This document shows, piece by piece, positions 16,683-25,860 of a stretch of DNA of 64,000 bases. The notes under the pieces are model-generated. The model worked only from the letters and a program-made list of their open reading frames with translations. It did no database searches and was not told where the DNA came from. Origin of the DNA: RH-AL1 sp964244495 (GTDB lineage: Bacteria; Pseudomonadota; Alphaproteobacteria; Rhizobiales; Beijerinckiaceae). Position 1 is the stretch's first letter. Each line of letters starts with the position of its first letter. The stretch lies in the NCBI GenBank assembly GCA_964244495.1, contig CAXTIU010000012.1, positions 62,001 through 126,000 on the forward strand, written 5' to 3'. A program made the translations under genes and the position numbers.

Positions 16683-16988
16683 ATGCCGCAGGGTGACAAG
16701 GGCAAGTACACGGACAAGCAGAAGCGCAAGGCCGAGCACATCGCCGACGGCTACGAGGCGCGCGGCGTGCCTGAGAAAGAGGCCGAGGCCCGCGCCTGGG
16801 CTACCGTCAACAAGGACGACGGGGGCGGCAAGAAGTCGGGATCGGGACGAGGCACCCGCACCGGCCATGCCGCCGCGCATCGCGGCGGGGAGGTGTCGGC
16901 CTCGCGTCCGGCAGCGGACAGGTCGGCGGCGGCCAGGAAGGCGGCGGCGACCCGCAAGCGCAACGCGGCCGCCGAGGCCGGTGGCTAA
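16683..16988 (+). CDS. Small basic conserved protein ('plasmid stabilization'-annotated family)
   Basis: 101 residues. The first 60 (GDKGKYTDKQKRKAEHIADGYEARGV...ARAWATVNKDDGGGKKSGSG) match a widespread proteobacterial small protein often loosely annotated as plasmid stabilisation. The rest is Ala/Arg/Lys-rich, histone-like in composition. The role is unknown; nucleic-acid binding is plausible from the charge. It is 24 bases after dadA and has GGGAGGGCG before ATG 16683. Confidence 0.82.
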   Translation: MPQGDKGKYTDKQKRKAEHIADGYEARGVPEKEAEARAWATVNKDDGGGKKSGSGRGTRTGHAAAHRGGEVSASRPAADRSAAARKAAATRKRNAAAEAGG

Positions 16989-17113
16989 GCATCGGACCAG
17001 AAAGCGCGCAGCGGCTTCCGGGAGATCCGATGCGATGATCTAGGGCGTCAGCCCGGGTGCGCGGCGACCTTGGGGCACGTTCATCCGTCGCCGGAGGCTG
17101 TAGGCTTGAAAGC

Positions 17114-18316
17114 CTAGCCGCGCGGCCGATCCGAGCGGGGCTCGCCGGCGAAATAGATCAACGCGATCAGGGGGAACAGCAGGCCGACCAGGCTCGCCGC
17201 CGTCCAGCCGCCGAGGGCGAAGGCCCAGCCGGCGGCGAACGACCCGGCGGCACCGCCCAGGAAGAACAGGGCGAGGTAGAGCCCGTTGAGCCGCCCGCGC
17301 GTTTCCGGCTCCAGCGCGAAGATCTCGCGCTGCCCGACCACCAGGTTGGCGGCTGTGCCGACGTCGAGCACGAGCGCGGCGACGACCAGCAAGGGCCACG
17401 AGGTCAGCGCACCGCCGGCGAGCGCGACGAGGAAGGCGAGAAGGCCGCACGCCAGGGCGAGCGCGGTAACCCGCCGCGTGTGCCCGGCATCCGCCGCCCG
17501 CCCGGCCCAGGGCGAGACGAGCGCGCCGCCGGCGCCGACCAGCGCGAACAGGCCGATGCCGACCTGCGTGAAGCCGAAGCGCGGCCCTTCCAGGAGCAGC
17601 GGCACCGCCGTCCAGAACAGGCTGAAGGCACCGAACATCGCCGCCTGATAGCCGCCCCGGCGATGCAGCACCTCCGTCCTCGCGAGCAAAGGCCCGAGCG
17701 AGCGGAGCACGCGCCAGTAGGGCATGCCGTGGGGACGGCGGATCGGCAGCCGCGCCAGCAGGAGCGGCATCAGCAGCGCCACGGCACCGGCGCTGAAGGC
17801 GAAGATGCTGCGCCACCCCGCCCAATGGGCGAAGAAGCTCGCGGCGGGACGCGACAGCATGATACCGAAGAGCAGGCCGGACACGACGGTGCCGACGACG
17901 CGCCCGCGTCGCGCGTCGGGCGTCAGGTGGCCGGCGAGCGGGACGATGACCTGGACAGCGCTGCTGGCGACGCCGATGCCGAGCGAGGCGGCGAAGAAGA
18001 CGGTGACGTTGGGCGCGGTGCAGGCCGCCACGAGGGCGACGACCAGCGCCGCCATCATGGTGAGGATCAGCCGCCGGTTCTCGACGATGTCGCCGAGCGG
18101 CACGACGAGCACCAAGCCTGCCGCGTAGCCGAGTTGGGTGACGGTGACGAGGAGGCCGGACGAGGCGACGGGAAGGCCATAGTCGCGACCGATGGGCCCG
18201 ATCAGCGGCTGCACGTAGTAGAGGTTGGCGACCATGAGGCCGCCGGCGATGGCGAGCAGGAAGATCAACGGGCCGGGGGCCGGCGCGACCCGCGACTCCG
18301 GGGAGGCATGCGTCAT
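17114..18316 (-). CDS. MFS transporter
   Basis: 400 residues with about twelve hydrophobic helices. LVVPLGDIVENRRLIL (loop 2-3) is the MFS signature region, and ANLYYVQPLIGPIGRDYG is typical of the YnfM/CynX-like subgroup of drug or small-anion exporters. A single cytoplasmic central loop is present (residues about 190-210). Substrate unknown. It stands divergently from the cupin gene (147 bases between starts). Confidence 0.9.
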   Translation of the reverse strand: MTHASPESRVAPAPGPLIFLLAIAGGLMVANLYYVQPLIGPIGRDYGLPVASSGLLVTVTQLGYAAGLVLVVPLGDIVENRRLILTMMAALVVALVAACTAPNVTVFFAASLGIGVASSAVQVIVPLAGHLTPDARRGRVVGTVVSGLLFGIMLSRPAASFFAHWAGWRSIFAFSAGAVALLMPLLLARLPIRRPHGMPYWRVLRSLGPLLARTEVLHRRGGYQAAMFGAFSLFWTAVPLLLEGPRFGFTQVGIGLFALVGAGGALVSPWAGRAADAGHTRRVTALALACGLLAFLVALAGGALTSWPLLVVAALVLDVGTAANLVVGQREIFALEPETRGRLNGLYLALFFLGGAAGSFAAGWAFALGGWTAASLVGLLFPLIALIYFAGEPRSDRPRG

Positions 18317-18462
18317 GGCGCTGGTTTATACGCAACGCCCGGCCTTGTCCCCCCCTTGGAACGTGTCCCGACAGGGCATCCCACCGCCGCGAAAATGATG
18401 TTCTCGCGCCGGCAATGGTGAGACAACGCGTGGCGACAGCTCGGGTGCGAAAGGAACGATCG

Positions 18463-18771
18463 ATGAAGATGCTGCAGCACTGGAACGACATGGCCGTCGA
18501 GCCGCGCGGGCCGACCGTCGCCAAGCGGCAGGTCGATGGGCTCGGCGCCGGCTTGGTTCGCCTCGACATCAAGGCCGGCACGGCCGCCGCCCGCCACTCG
18601 CACGCCTTCGAGCAGTTCGTGCAGGTGATCAGCGGCCGGGGCACGCTCGAGACCGAGGAGGGTCGCCACCCCTTCTCGGCCGGCAGCTTGTTTCACTTCC
18701 CGGCAGGGGCGTGGCACGCCGCCGATTTCGACGAGGACACGGTGCTCGTCGAAACCAACCTTAAGGCGTGA
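18463..18771 (+). CDS. Cupin domain protein
   Basis: 102 residues from ATG 18463, with AAAGGAACG upstream. A single cupin barrel: metal ligands ARHSHAFEQFVQVISGRG (cupin motif 1, two His and a Glu/Gln position) and HFPAGAWHA (motif 2 His). Likely a metal-dependent small-molecule binding protein or enzyme; no substrate can be assigned. It ends three bases before the convergent DUF3597 gene. Confidence 0.88.
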   Translation: MKMLQHWNDMAVEPRGPTVAKRQVDGLGAGLVRLDIKAGTAAARHSHAFEQFVQVISGRGTLETEEGRHPFSAGSLFHFPAGAWHAADFDEDTVLVETNLKA

Positions 18772-18774
18772 GCC

Positions 18775-19224
18775 TCAGTGCTGGAGATCGGTCGGGAGCT
18801 TGCCACCGTTGGCGGCGAACTTGGCCATGACCTCCTTGTGCAGCCACATGTTCATCGAGGCCGAGTCACCCGTGTCGCCGGTGTAGCTGAGCTCGTGGGC
18901 GAGCGCCTTGCGTGCGGTCAGGCTCGAATCCATATCGAGCAGCTTCATCAGGTCGACGATGGAATGGCGCCAGTCGAGCCCCTTGCCGGCGTCCATCCCG
19001 TCGAGCACCTGCGCGACGTCGACGGTGCCGCCGGCGGCCGGCGTGGCGGTGCTGGTCGAGCCGGCGTCGGCCGAGGGCGCGCTCGACACGGCCGGCGGAG
19101 CCGAGCCTGATGCGGCGGTGTTGGTGGCTTGTGTCGCGGCGGGCTGCGCCGGAGCGGTGCCGGCGTCCGCGGCCGGGTGGCCGCCGCCGAAGACCTTGGA
19201 CATGATGGTGCCGAAAATGCTCAT
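18775..19224 (-). CDS. DUF3597 domain protein
   Basis: 149 residues from ATG 19224, with GAGGATCC upstream. Residues 1-14 (MSIFGTIMSKVFGG) and the C-terminal 80 residues (VDVAQVLDGMDAGKGLDWRHSIVDLMKLLDMDSSLTARKALAHEL) match DUF3597, a small helical family that includes a structurally solved Caulobacter protein. The middle is Ala/Thr/Ser/Pro-rich linker. The domain has a LysM-like neighbour context in other genomes, but function is unknown. Confidence 0.88.
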   Translation of the reverse strand: MSIFGTIMSKVFGGGHPAADAGTAPAQPAATQATNTAASGSAPPAVSSAPSADAGSTSTATPAAGGTVDVAQVLDGMDAGKGLDWRHSIVDLMKLLDMDSSLTARKALAHELSYTGDTGDSASMNMWLHKEVMAKFAANGGKLPTDLQH

Positions 19225-19340
19225 GGATCCTCGCTGTACGCTCGCGGCCACGCGACCTTGAACGCTTCGATCGCGGCCCCGGACAATGAGGCCGCCGTCC
19301 TAACGCGGCAGGTGCGGCAAAGCTGCGAGCAAGGGCCGGG

Positions 19341-20345
19341 CTATTTGCCGGTAACCAGCAGGATCTTGCCGAGATGCGCCGAGGACTCCATCATCTCGTG
19401 CGCCGCCCTCGCCTGCTCCAACGGGAAGCGCGCGTGGATCACCGGCCTGACGGTGCCGGCCTCCAGGAGCGGCATGACATGGGCGCGGAGCGCGTCGGCG
19501 ACCTCGCCCTTCAGCGCCAGCGAGCGGGAGCGCATCGTCGAACCGGTCAGCACGAGGCGCCGCAGCATCACCGCCATGAAATCGACCTTCTCGGCGACGC
19601 TGCCCCCCAGGAAGGCGATCTGCACGAGTCGACCCTCGGTCGCAAGCAACGAGATGTTCTTCGCGATGTAGCCGCCGCCGACCATGTCGAGGATCACGTC
19701 GACACCCTTCTTGCCGGTGATCGCCCTGATCGCCGCCACGAAGTCCTCGGCGCGATAGTCGATGGCGTGATCGGCCCCGAGGTCGCGGCAGAACGCGAGC
19801 TTCTCCGCCGAGCCCGCCGTGGTGAAGACCTCGGCACCGAACGCGTGGGCGAGCTGGATCGCCGTCGAGCCGATGCCGCTCGACCCGCCGTGGACGAGGA
19901 AGCGCTCGCCCTTCTTCAGGCGGCCGCGCCCGAACACGTTGTCGTAGACAGTGAAATAGTTCTCCGGCACGCCCCCGGCATCGGCCAGGCTCAACCCGCG
20001 CGGCACCGGCAGGCAGAGGGGCGCGTCGGCGACGGCGTACTCGGCGTAGCCGCCGGAGCCGACAAGCGCGCAGACCACGTCGCCCTCCTTGAGGCCTTTC
20101 ACCCCCGCGCCGAGCGCCACCACCCGACCCGACACTTCGAGGCCGGGAATGTCGGTTTCACCGGGCGGCGGCGGGTAGTTGCCAGAGCGCTGGGTGATGT
20201 CGGGCCGGTTGACGCCGGCCGCGACCACCTCGATCAGCACCTTGCCTTCGCCGGGAACCGGGACGGGTGCCTCGCCGAGGCGGATGACGTCGGGGGTTCC
20301 GGCGCCGGCGAACTGGACCTGCTTCATGGTGGCGGGCACGGGCAT
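19341..20345 (-). CDS. NAD(P)H-quinone oxidoreductase (zinc-independent MDR)
   Basis: 334 residues from ATG 20345, with GAGGAGAA upstream; the frame stays open much further upstream but only this start has a ribosome site. It belongs to the quinone oxidoreductase branch of medium-chain reductases: PDITQRSGNYPPPPG, the NADPH-binding HGGSSGIGSTAIQLAHAFG, and no structural-zinc cysteine cluster. It probably reduces quinones with NADPH in the cytosol (PIG3/QOR-like). Confidence 0.92.
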   Translation of the reverse strand: MPVPATMKQVQFAGAGTPDVIRLGEAPVPVPGEGKVLIEVVAAGVNRPDITQRSGNYPPPPGETDIPGLEVSGRVVALGAGVKGLKEGDVVCALVGSGGYAEYAVADAPLCLPVPRGLSLADAGGVPENYFTVYDNVFGRGRLKKGERFLVHGGSSGIGSTAIQLAHAFGAEVFTTAGSAEKLAFCRDLGADHAIDYRAEDFVAAIRAITGKKGVDVILDMVGGGYIAKNISLLATEGRLVQIAFLGGSVAEKVDFMAVMLRRLVLTGSTMRSRSLALKGEVADALRAHVMPLLEAGTVRPVIHARFPLEQARAAHEMMESSAHLGKILLVTGK

Positions 20346-20410
20346 CGGGTTCTCCTCGCGGTTGCGGGGGAAGAGTGGGCGAAAAGCCTGCCGGTGGCTA
20401 TCCGGCCCGG

Positions 20411-22186
20411 CTATCGGCCTTGGCGTCGCACCGCGAAGACCCGGTACGGCGTGCCGGCGAGCGGCACCGGCCGCAGCCAGTCCGGGGCTTGCCCGGAGAG
20501 AATCCTGGCGGCCAGGCCGTCCGGCGCGCGCTCGGCGAGCCGCGCGACGTCGCTCATGCCGGCGCAGGTCACGACGTAATCCGTCCCGCGCGCGGCGAGG
20601 AGCGCCCGCGCCGCGTCGGGTGCCGCCGACATGACGTCGTAGGCGTAACGGTTGCCGTCGTTGTTGCGATGGTAGGGCGCATCGAAGACGTCGAGGGCCG
20701 TGCCCGCGAGAACGAAGGGGCCGGTATCGATCGGCACCACGGCGCGGCCGGGCGGCAGGGCCGCGAGGGGCGCGAGCGCGTCCGGCGCGAAGCAGCGGCT
20801 GCCGCTCGGGCCCGGCGCGTGCGCGTCGGCGGGGAGGACCAGCGCCCACGTCGTCGCGGTGAAGGGAAGGATCAGCGCCGGTGCGATCACGGCAAGTCTC
20901 CCGCGCAGCGCGCCGGCGGCGAAGACGCCCCCGCATAGGGCGAGCGGCGTCACGCTGCCGAGTACCCTGACCTGCACGAAACCGAGCGCCAGCCCCAGCG
21001 CGACGAGCGCCGCCACGAGCTGGAAGCGCAGCGCGGCGGTGCCGCTCGATGTCCAGGCCGCGACGAGGAGCGCGCCGAGGCCGAGCGCGGGCGGCAGAAG
21101 AAGCGTCAAGCCGAGCATCGGTTCGCCCCGCGTGAGGCGCACCAGCGGCTTCGATTCGACGACGTTGTCGAGCCAGATCGCGCGCACCAGCGGGTCGACG
21201 CCGGCGAACGGGCTGTGCAGGCAGGCGGGAAAGGTGGAGGCGAGGGCGACGAGGCAGACGGCGCCCAGCGCGGCGGCGGCGGCGAGCCGGTGCGCGACCC
21301 GCGGCAGGGGGCACGAGGCCAGCGTCAGCGAACCCGCCGCCGCGATGGTGCCGGGGATGAGGTGGGCGGCACCGAAAGCGTCGCAGACGGGCGCGGCCCA
21401 CCGGCTGGGCGCGACGGTGGCGAGGAACACGACCGGCAGCGCCGCGCCGAGACCGAGGCCGAACCACCGCAGCGTCGGCGCCAGCGCGTCGCCGCGCGAG
21501 ACCCACGCGAGCAGCATCCCCGCGCAAAGGAGACCCTGGAACGGCAGCGTTTCAAGGCTCATGGCCAGCGCGAACGCGACGAGCGCCCCAGCCACACCCG
21601 CCTGGCGCGCGCGACGGGGATCGAACGAGGCGGTCGCGGACCCGACCGCCCAGAGCAGTGTCAGGGTCTCGGGGGCATGGTGGCCGACGCGGCCCGGCTG
21701 GAACTGCACGAGGACGGCGATACTGAGCAGCAGCCCGACCAGCGCCAGCCCCGCGCGTTGGAAAAGGACGAGGGACAGCCGCGCCATCCCGGCGTAAAGG
21801 CCGAGGAGCAGCAGCGTGGGAACCACGATCGCGGCGAAGGCCTCCGCCCTCGCCTGGTCGAACAGGGTCCGAAAGGCGACGATGCAGGCGGCGAACGGCA
21901 AGTCGACGAGGCGTGACCAATGCATCGAGGCGCCCGTGGGCGGATCGAGCCGCCACGCCGACACGTCGTACCAGGGCTGGCCGCCGAGCCAAGCCCGCAC
22001 CTCCACGAGACGCATCGCGTCATCGGGATCGACGAAGCCGCCGCGCAGGACGGTGTTCAAGGCCGGCCCCATCGTCGCCAGCGACAGGAGCGCGGCGCAG
22101 ACGACGAGCGTGACCGGGCCAGGGAGCCTTGCGGGCGCGCCGACGCGGTTGGGAACGCGAGTCGTCAAATCGATCGGCAGGGTCAA
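20411..22186 (-). CDS. Polytopic membrane protein, GT-C glycosyltransferase-like
   Basis: About 591 residues. No ATG is near; TTG 22186 is the best guess and other TTG codons (22168) are possible. Roughly eleven to twelve hydrophobic helices. The first periplasmic loop has DPDDAMRLVEVRAWL and then PPTGASMHWSRLVDLP; an Asp-rich first loop is typical of GT-C/STT3-like enzymes that use lipid-linked sugars. The C-terminal 120 residues are soluble and lie on the periplasmic side. The acceptor is unknown. Read divergently from the next gene. Confidence 0.7.
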   Translation of the reverse strand: MTLPIDLTTRVPNRVGAPARLPGPVTLVVCAALLSLATMGPALNTVLRGGFVDPDDAMRLVEVRAWLGGQPWYDVSAWRLDPPTGASMHWSRLVDLPFAACIVAFRTLFDQARAEAFAAIVVPTLLLLGLYAGMARLSLVLFQRAGLALVGLLLSIAVLVQFQPGRVGHHAPETLTLLWAVGSATASFDPRRARQAGVAGALVAFALAMSLETLPFQGLLCAGMLLAWVSRGDALAPTLRWFGLGLGAALPVVFLATVAPSRWAAPVCDAFGAAHLIPGTIAAAGSLTLASCPLPRVAHRLAAAAALGAVCLVALASTFPACLHSPFAGVDPLVRAIWLDNVVESKPLVRLTRGEPMLGLTLLLPPALGLGALLVAAWTSSGTAALRFQLVAALVALGLALGFVQVRVLGSVTPLALCGGVFAAGALRGRLAVIAPALILPFTATTWALVLPADAHAPGPSGSRCFAPDALAPLAALPPGRAVVPIDTGPFVLAGTALDVFDAPYHRNNDGNRYAYDVMSAAPDAARALLAARGTDYVVTCAGMSDVARLAERAPDGLAARILSGQAPDWLRPVPLAGTPYRVFAVRRQGR

Positions 22187-22297
22187 GGGCCTACTCTCGC
22201 CTTCATCGCGGCCGACGATATATGGAAGGCGGTTACCACGCGCTTGACGGGTGCGTCGGCGCCGGACAAGAAGCGGCGATCCTTGAAGAGGCAGCCC

Positions 22298-22855
22298 TTG
22301 GACGACTCTCCTTCCAATGTGTTCGGGCGCATCCTGCGCGTCGTGGCCGAGATCGTCGTGGTGGTCTACGTCCTGCTGGACGGGATCGTGTCGCCGCTGT
22401 TCGGCCCGACCATGCGGGCCCTGTCGAGGCTGCGGCTTGTGCGCAGGATGGAGCGGGCGATCGCCTCGCTGAACCCTTACGTGATCCTCGTGCTGCTGGT
22501 GGTGCCGTTCGGCTTCGCCGAATTCGCCAAGGTTTATGGCCTGATCCTGACCGCCGACGGTCACTACAGGATCGGCATGACGATGTTCATCGGAGCCTAC
22601 GTCGTGAGCATCCTCGTCTGCGAGCGGATCTTCCACGCCGGCAAGGCGCCGCTGATGACGATCGGCTGGTTCAAGACGCTTTACGACTGGCTGATGACGA
22701 TCCGCGACCACGTGCTCGACTGGTTCCGGGCAACCCGCGTCTGGCGGGCGGCGGTCGACCTGAAGCGGTCGGTGAGGCTCGGCTGGCAGCGGTTCGCCGG
22801 CCGGATGCGCGCCTTGTCCGGCCGAAGGCCGAAGGACGTGCTGGAGCGTCCCTGA
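22298..22855 (+). CDS. Small membrane protein of unknown function
   Basis: 185 residues from TTG 22298, preceded by GAAGAGG at suitable spacing; TTG 22283 is an alternative. Three hydrophobic segments (near residues 8-28, 55-75 and 88-105) are followed by a basic, amphipathic C-terminal 60 residues (LDWFRATRVWRAAVDLKRSVRLGWQRF). No family recognised. It sits 22 bases before pxpA and may be co-transcribed with it. Confidence 0.72.
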   Translation: MDDSPSNVFGRILRVVAEIVVVVYVLLDGIVSPLFGPTMRALSRLRLVRRMERAIASLNPYVILVLLVVPFGFAEFAKVYGLILTADGHYRIGMTMFIGAYVVSILVCERIFHAGKAPLMTIGWFKTLYDWLMTIRDHVLDWFRATRVWRAAVDLKRSVRLGWQRFAGRMRALSGRRPKDVLERP

Positions 22856-22877
22856 CGGCGAGCGACGAGGGCCGGCG

Positions 22878-23642
22878 GTGGCGACGATCGACCTCAACTG
22901 CGATTGCGGCGAAGGCTACGGTCCCTACGCGATGGGCGACGATCGCGCGATGCTCGACATCGTGACGACCGCCAATGTCGCCTGCGGCTTCCACGCCGGC
23001 GATCCCGACATCATGGCCGCGACCTTCATCATCGCGCGGGACAAGGGCGTGGCGGTCGGCGCGCATCCGGGCTTCGCCGACCGGGCCGGCTTCGGCCGCC
23101 GTGCGATGGCCCACACGCAGGCCGAGGTGGAACGCCTCGTCGCCTACCAGATCGGCGCCGCCATGGCCTTGGCGCACCAAGCCGGTCACCGGCTCACCCA
23201 CGTCAAGTCGCATGGCGCGCTCGGCAACATCGCCGCCGCCGACGACGGCATGGCCCGCGCGCTGGCCCGCGCGACCAAGGCGGTCGAGCCGCGCCTCGCC
23301 TTCCTCGCGATCGCCGGGACCGCGCTGGAGCGGGCCGGCGAGGCGGAAGGCCTCACCACCATCCATGAGATCTACGCCGACCGCGCCTACACCGACGAGG
23401 GCACGCTCGTTCCGCGCGCGCTGCCCGGTGCCGTGCTGCGCGATCCCGCCGAGGCGGCGGCCCGCGCCGTCGCCATGGTCGAGGAACGCGCCGTCATCGC
23501 GCTGTCCGGCAAGCGCGTGCCGGTCGATGTCGAATCCGTCTGCATCCACGGCGACACGCCGGGCGCGGTGGCGATGGCGCGGGCGGTGCGGGCCGCGCTG
23601 GAGCGTGCCGGCCTCACGGTGAAGCCGTTCGCCGCCGCGTAG
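22878..23642 (+). CDS. pxpA: 5-oxoprolinase subunit PxpA (LamB/YcsF family)
   Basis: 254 residues from GTG 22878. Starts ATIDLNCDCGEGYGPYAMGDD and continues NVACGFHAGDPDIM...VGAHPGFADRAGFGRR, the conserved core of PxpA. PxpA works with PxpB and PxpC in ATP-dependent cleavage of 5-oxoproline to glutamate. No pxpB or pxpC lies nearby, so here it is an orphan copy or acts with subunits encoded elsewhere. Confidence 0.93.
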   Translation: MATIDLNCDCGEGYGPYAMGDDRAMLDIVTTANVACGFHAGDPDIMAATFIIARDKGVAVGAHPGFADRAGFGRRAMAHTQAEVERLVAYQIGAAMALAHQAGHRLTHVKSHGALGNIAAADDGMARALARATKAVEPRLAFLAIAGTALERAGEAEGLTTIHEIYADRAYTDEGTLVPRALPGAVLRDPAEAAARAVAMVEERAVIALSGKRVPVDVESVCIHGDTPGAVAMARAVRAALERAGLTVKPFAAA

Positions 23643-23691
23643 GATCGTCCCCCATTCGCGTCGCTCTAACTTTCGCTTGCCGCGGGGGGCG

Positions 23692-24048
23692 CTATTTCGG
23701 CTTGCCGTTGGGGATGGACACCGTATTCGAGATGCCGCCGACGTCACTGCTGCCGCAGATGAACGAGAACGTCGTGTCGAGGGCCGGGATGCCGGGCACG
23801 CCGACCGTGATGTTGACGGTCTTGGGATCGTTCAGGGCCGAGCCGGCCGGCTTGCCCGGTCCGCCATCCCCCTTCTTGTAGTCGGCGATCGTGACGGCGC
23901 GGATCGCCACGTTCGGCGCCTTCGGGAGCCTTTCCATGGACGAGAAGATGCAGCCCTTCTCGTCGCTCGTGTAAGCGAGGCCGAGGGCGGGGGCGAGGAC
24001 GCCCGCGGCGGAGATCACGGTGAACGTCAGGGCGGCGAGCGGTCGCAT
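23692..24048 (-). CDS. Secreted protein of unknown function
   Basis: 118 residues from ATG 24048, with AAGGAAT upstream. Residues 1-26 are a signal peptide (MRPLAALTFTVISAAGVLAPALGLAYT). Two cysteines in the mature part (KGCIF and FICGS) could form one disulfide bond. The strand-rich middle (VNITVGVPGIPALDTTFSFICG) suggests a small beta sandwich. No family recognised. Confidence 0.7.
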   Translation of the reverse strand: MRPLAALTFTVISAAGVLAPALGLAYTSDEKGCIFSSMERLPKAPNVAIRAVTIADYKKGDGGPGKPAGSALNDPKTVNITVGVPGIPALDTTFSFICGSSDVGGISNTVSIPNGKPK

Positions 24049-24404
24049 CGGCTGGATTCCTTTTCGCCTCTTTCCCGTGCGAAGCCGGCCGTGGGACCGG
24101 GCGTGCCACGGACGGCGCGTCAAGCATAGCGCGCTTCTCATGTGGACACAGCCTCGGCGAGCATGGACGGAGACGCTCGAATCCACGAGCGTGTCCCCAT
24201 GGGTCGCGGCGGTTCTCACGGTCTCGGCGGGGGCGTCCGGCTCCGGTTGATCGATGGGGTCACCTTGTGATTCAGTCGCGGCGGCGCCGGCGAATCACCG
24301 GCGTCACCTCGGCGAGCGGCTTGTCGAGCTTAGTCTAACGCGTTCCGTTCACACCGGCGCACCGGGCCCTCAAAGGTCCGCTCTGCCCGCATCGAGGCCA
24401 TGGG
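24049..24404. other. Gene-free divergent intergenic region
   Basis: Lies between the secreted protein (minus) and ybjN-like gene (plus), so promoters for both are expected. No open frame has a plausible start and no clear operator is visible. Confidence 0.45.
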
Positions 24405-24911
24405 ATGTCGCTGTCGCAGATCGAAGCCGAAGCAGCCCGAACCGAGAACCCGGTCGACATCATCGAGCGCCTCGCGGCGCTCCATAACTGGACGTTCGAC
24501 CGCGACGAGGAGGACGAGATCTCGATCGCCGTCTCGGGCGGCTGGGCCGACTACAACATCGCCTTCACCTGGCTGCAGGACATGGAGGCGCTGCACGTCG
24601 CTTGCGCCTTCGACCTGAAGGTGCCCGCGCCGCGCCGGAGCGAGGTGCTGAGCCTCGTCGCGCTGATCAACGAGCAGATGTGGATCGGGCACTTCGACAT
24701 ATGGCCGTCCGACGGGGTCATCATGTTTCGCCACGCGCTGCTGCTCGCCGGCGGCGCCGAACTCAACGGTCGTCAGTGCGAGAGCGTGCTGACCTCCGCC
24801 GTGATGGCCTGCGAGCGCTACTACCAGGCGTTCCAGTTCGTGGTCTGGGCCGGCAAGACCGGACGCGAGGCCCTCGACACGGCGATGATCGAGACGCGCG
24901 GCGAAGCATAG
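24405..24911 (+). CDS. YbjN domain protein
   Basis: 168 residues. Family features: an N-terminal helix with NPVDIIERLAALHNWTFDR, the alternating strands ISIAVSGGWADYNIAFTW, and LVALINEQMWIGHFDIWPSDGVIMFRHALLL. YbjN proteins are type III secretion chaperone-like and affect motility and stress responses. It is 26 bases upstream of proC, the arrangement widely seen in alphaproteobacteria. Confidence 0.88.
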   Translation: MSLSQIEAEAARTENPVDIIERLAALHNWTFDRDEEDEISIAVSGGWADYNIAFTWLQDMEALHVACAFDLKVPAPRRSEVLSLVALINEQMWIGHFDIWPSDGVIMFRHALLLAGGAELNGRQCESVLTSAVMACERYYQAFQFVVWAGKTGREALDTAMIETRGEA

Positions 24912-24937
24912 GGGCAAGCCGTGGTGGACGAAGCGTG

Positions 24938-25747
24938 ATGGATCGGCAATGGCCCGGCTCGCTGGTGCTGGCGGGTGCCGGCAAGATGGGCGAGGCGCTG
25001 CTGCGTGGCTGGATCGCCGAAGGGCTGACGGCGCTCGCGATCCACGTGGTCGACCCTCACCTCGACGAGCGGATGGTGGGCTTCTGCCGTGACGCCGGCG
25101 TGGGTCTGGGCGCGCCGCCGGAGCCCACCCCCGCGCTGGTCCTCGCCGTGAAACCGCAGACGTTCGCCACCGCCAGTTTCGCATCGCTGGCCGGACCGGA
25201 AACGCTGGTGATCTCCATCATGGCCGGCACGACGCTCGCCGCGCTGCGCGCCAAGCTGCCCCGCGCGGGCGCGATCGTGCGCGCCATGCCGAACATGCCG
25301 GCCGCCGTCGGGCGCGGCGCGAGCGCACTCGTCGCCGAGCCCGGCCTGTCGCTGCGGCATCGCGCCGTCGCGCAGACCCTGCTGGGCGCGGTCGGCCACG
25401 CGGAGTGGCTCGACGAAGACCTGATCGACGCCATCACCGCCGTGTCCGGGTCCGGCCCGGCCTACGTGTTCCTCCTCGCCGAATGCCTCGCCGCCGCCGG
25501 TTTCGCCGCCGGCCTGCCCCACGACGTCGCCGCGCGCCTCGCCCGCGCCACCGTGGAGGGCGCAGGCGAGCTGATGGCGCGGCAACCCGAGCTGACGCCG
25601 AAGCAATTGCGCGACGCGGTGACCTCGCCGGGCGGCACGACGGCGGCGGCGCTCGCCGTCCTGCGTGCGCCCGACGGGTTGCAGCCGCTGCTGACCGCTG
25701 CCGTGGCGGCGGCGAAGGCGCGTGCCGCCGCCATGGCGACCGGCTGA
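24938..25747 (+). CDS. proC: Pyrroline-5-carboxylate reductase
   Basis: 269 residues from ATG 24938. N-terminal NAD(P) site LVLAGAGKMGEALLRGW; LAVKPQTF; the RAMPNMPAAVGRGASAL segment; and the C-terminal dimer domain with TAVSGSGPAYVFLLAE and LRDAVTSPGGTTAAAL, diagnostic of ProC. Catalyses the last step of proline synthesis, NAD(P)H-dependent reduction of pyrroline-5-carboxylate. Probably transcribed with ybjN. Confidence 0.96.
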   Translation: MDRQWPGSLVLAGAGKMGEALLRGWIAEGLTALAIHVVDPHLDERMVGFCRDAGVGLGAPPEPTPALVLAVKPQTFATASFASLAGPETLVISIMAGTTLAALRAKLPRAGAIVRAMPNMPAAVGRGASALVAEPGLSLRHRAVAQTLLGAVGHAEWLDEDLIDAITAVSGSGPAYVFLLAECLAAAGFAAGLPHDVAARLARATVEGAGELMARQPELTPKQLRDAVTSPGGTTAAALAVLRAPDGLQPLLTAAVAAAKARAAAMATG

Positions 25748-25860
25748 ACGCCGGCTTGCCGGGAGCGCCTGCCGCATTGCAACGGAGTGTTGCGCAACGT
25801 GACTTGCCGGCTCCGACGCGGCTCGGCTAAACCCGACCGCATCATGAAACACGACGGCGG

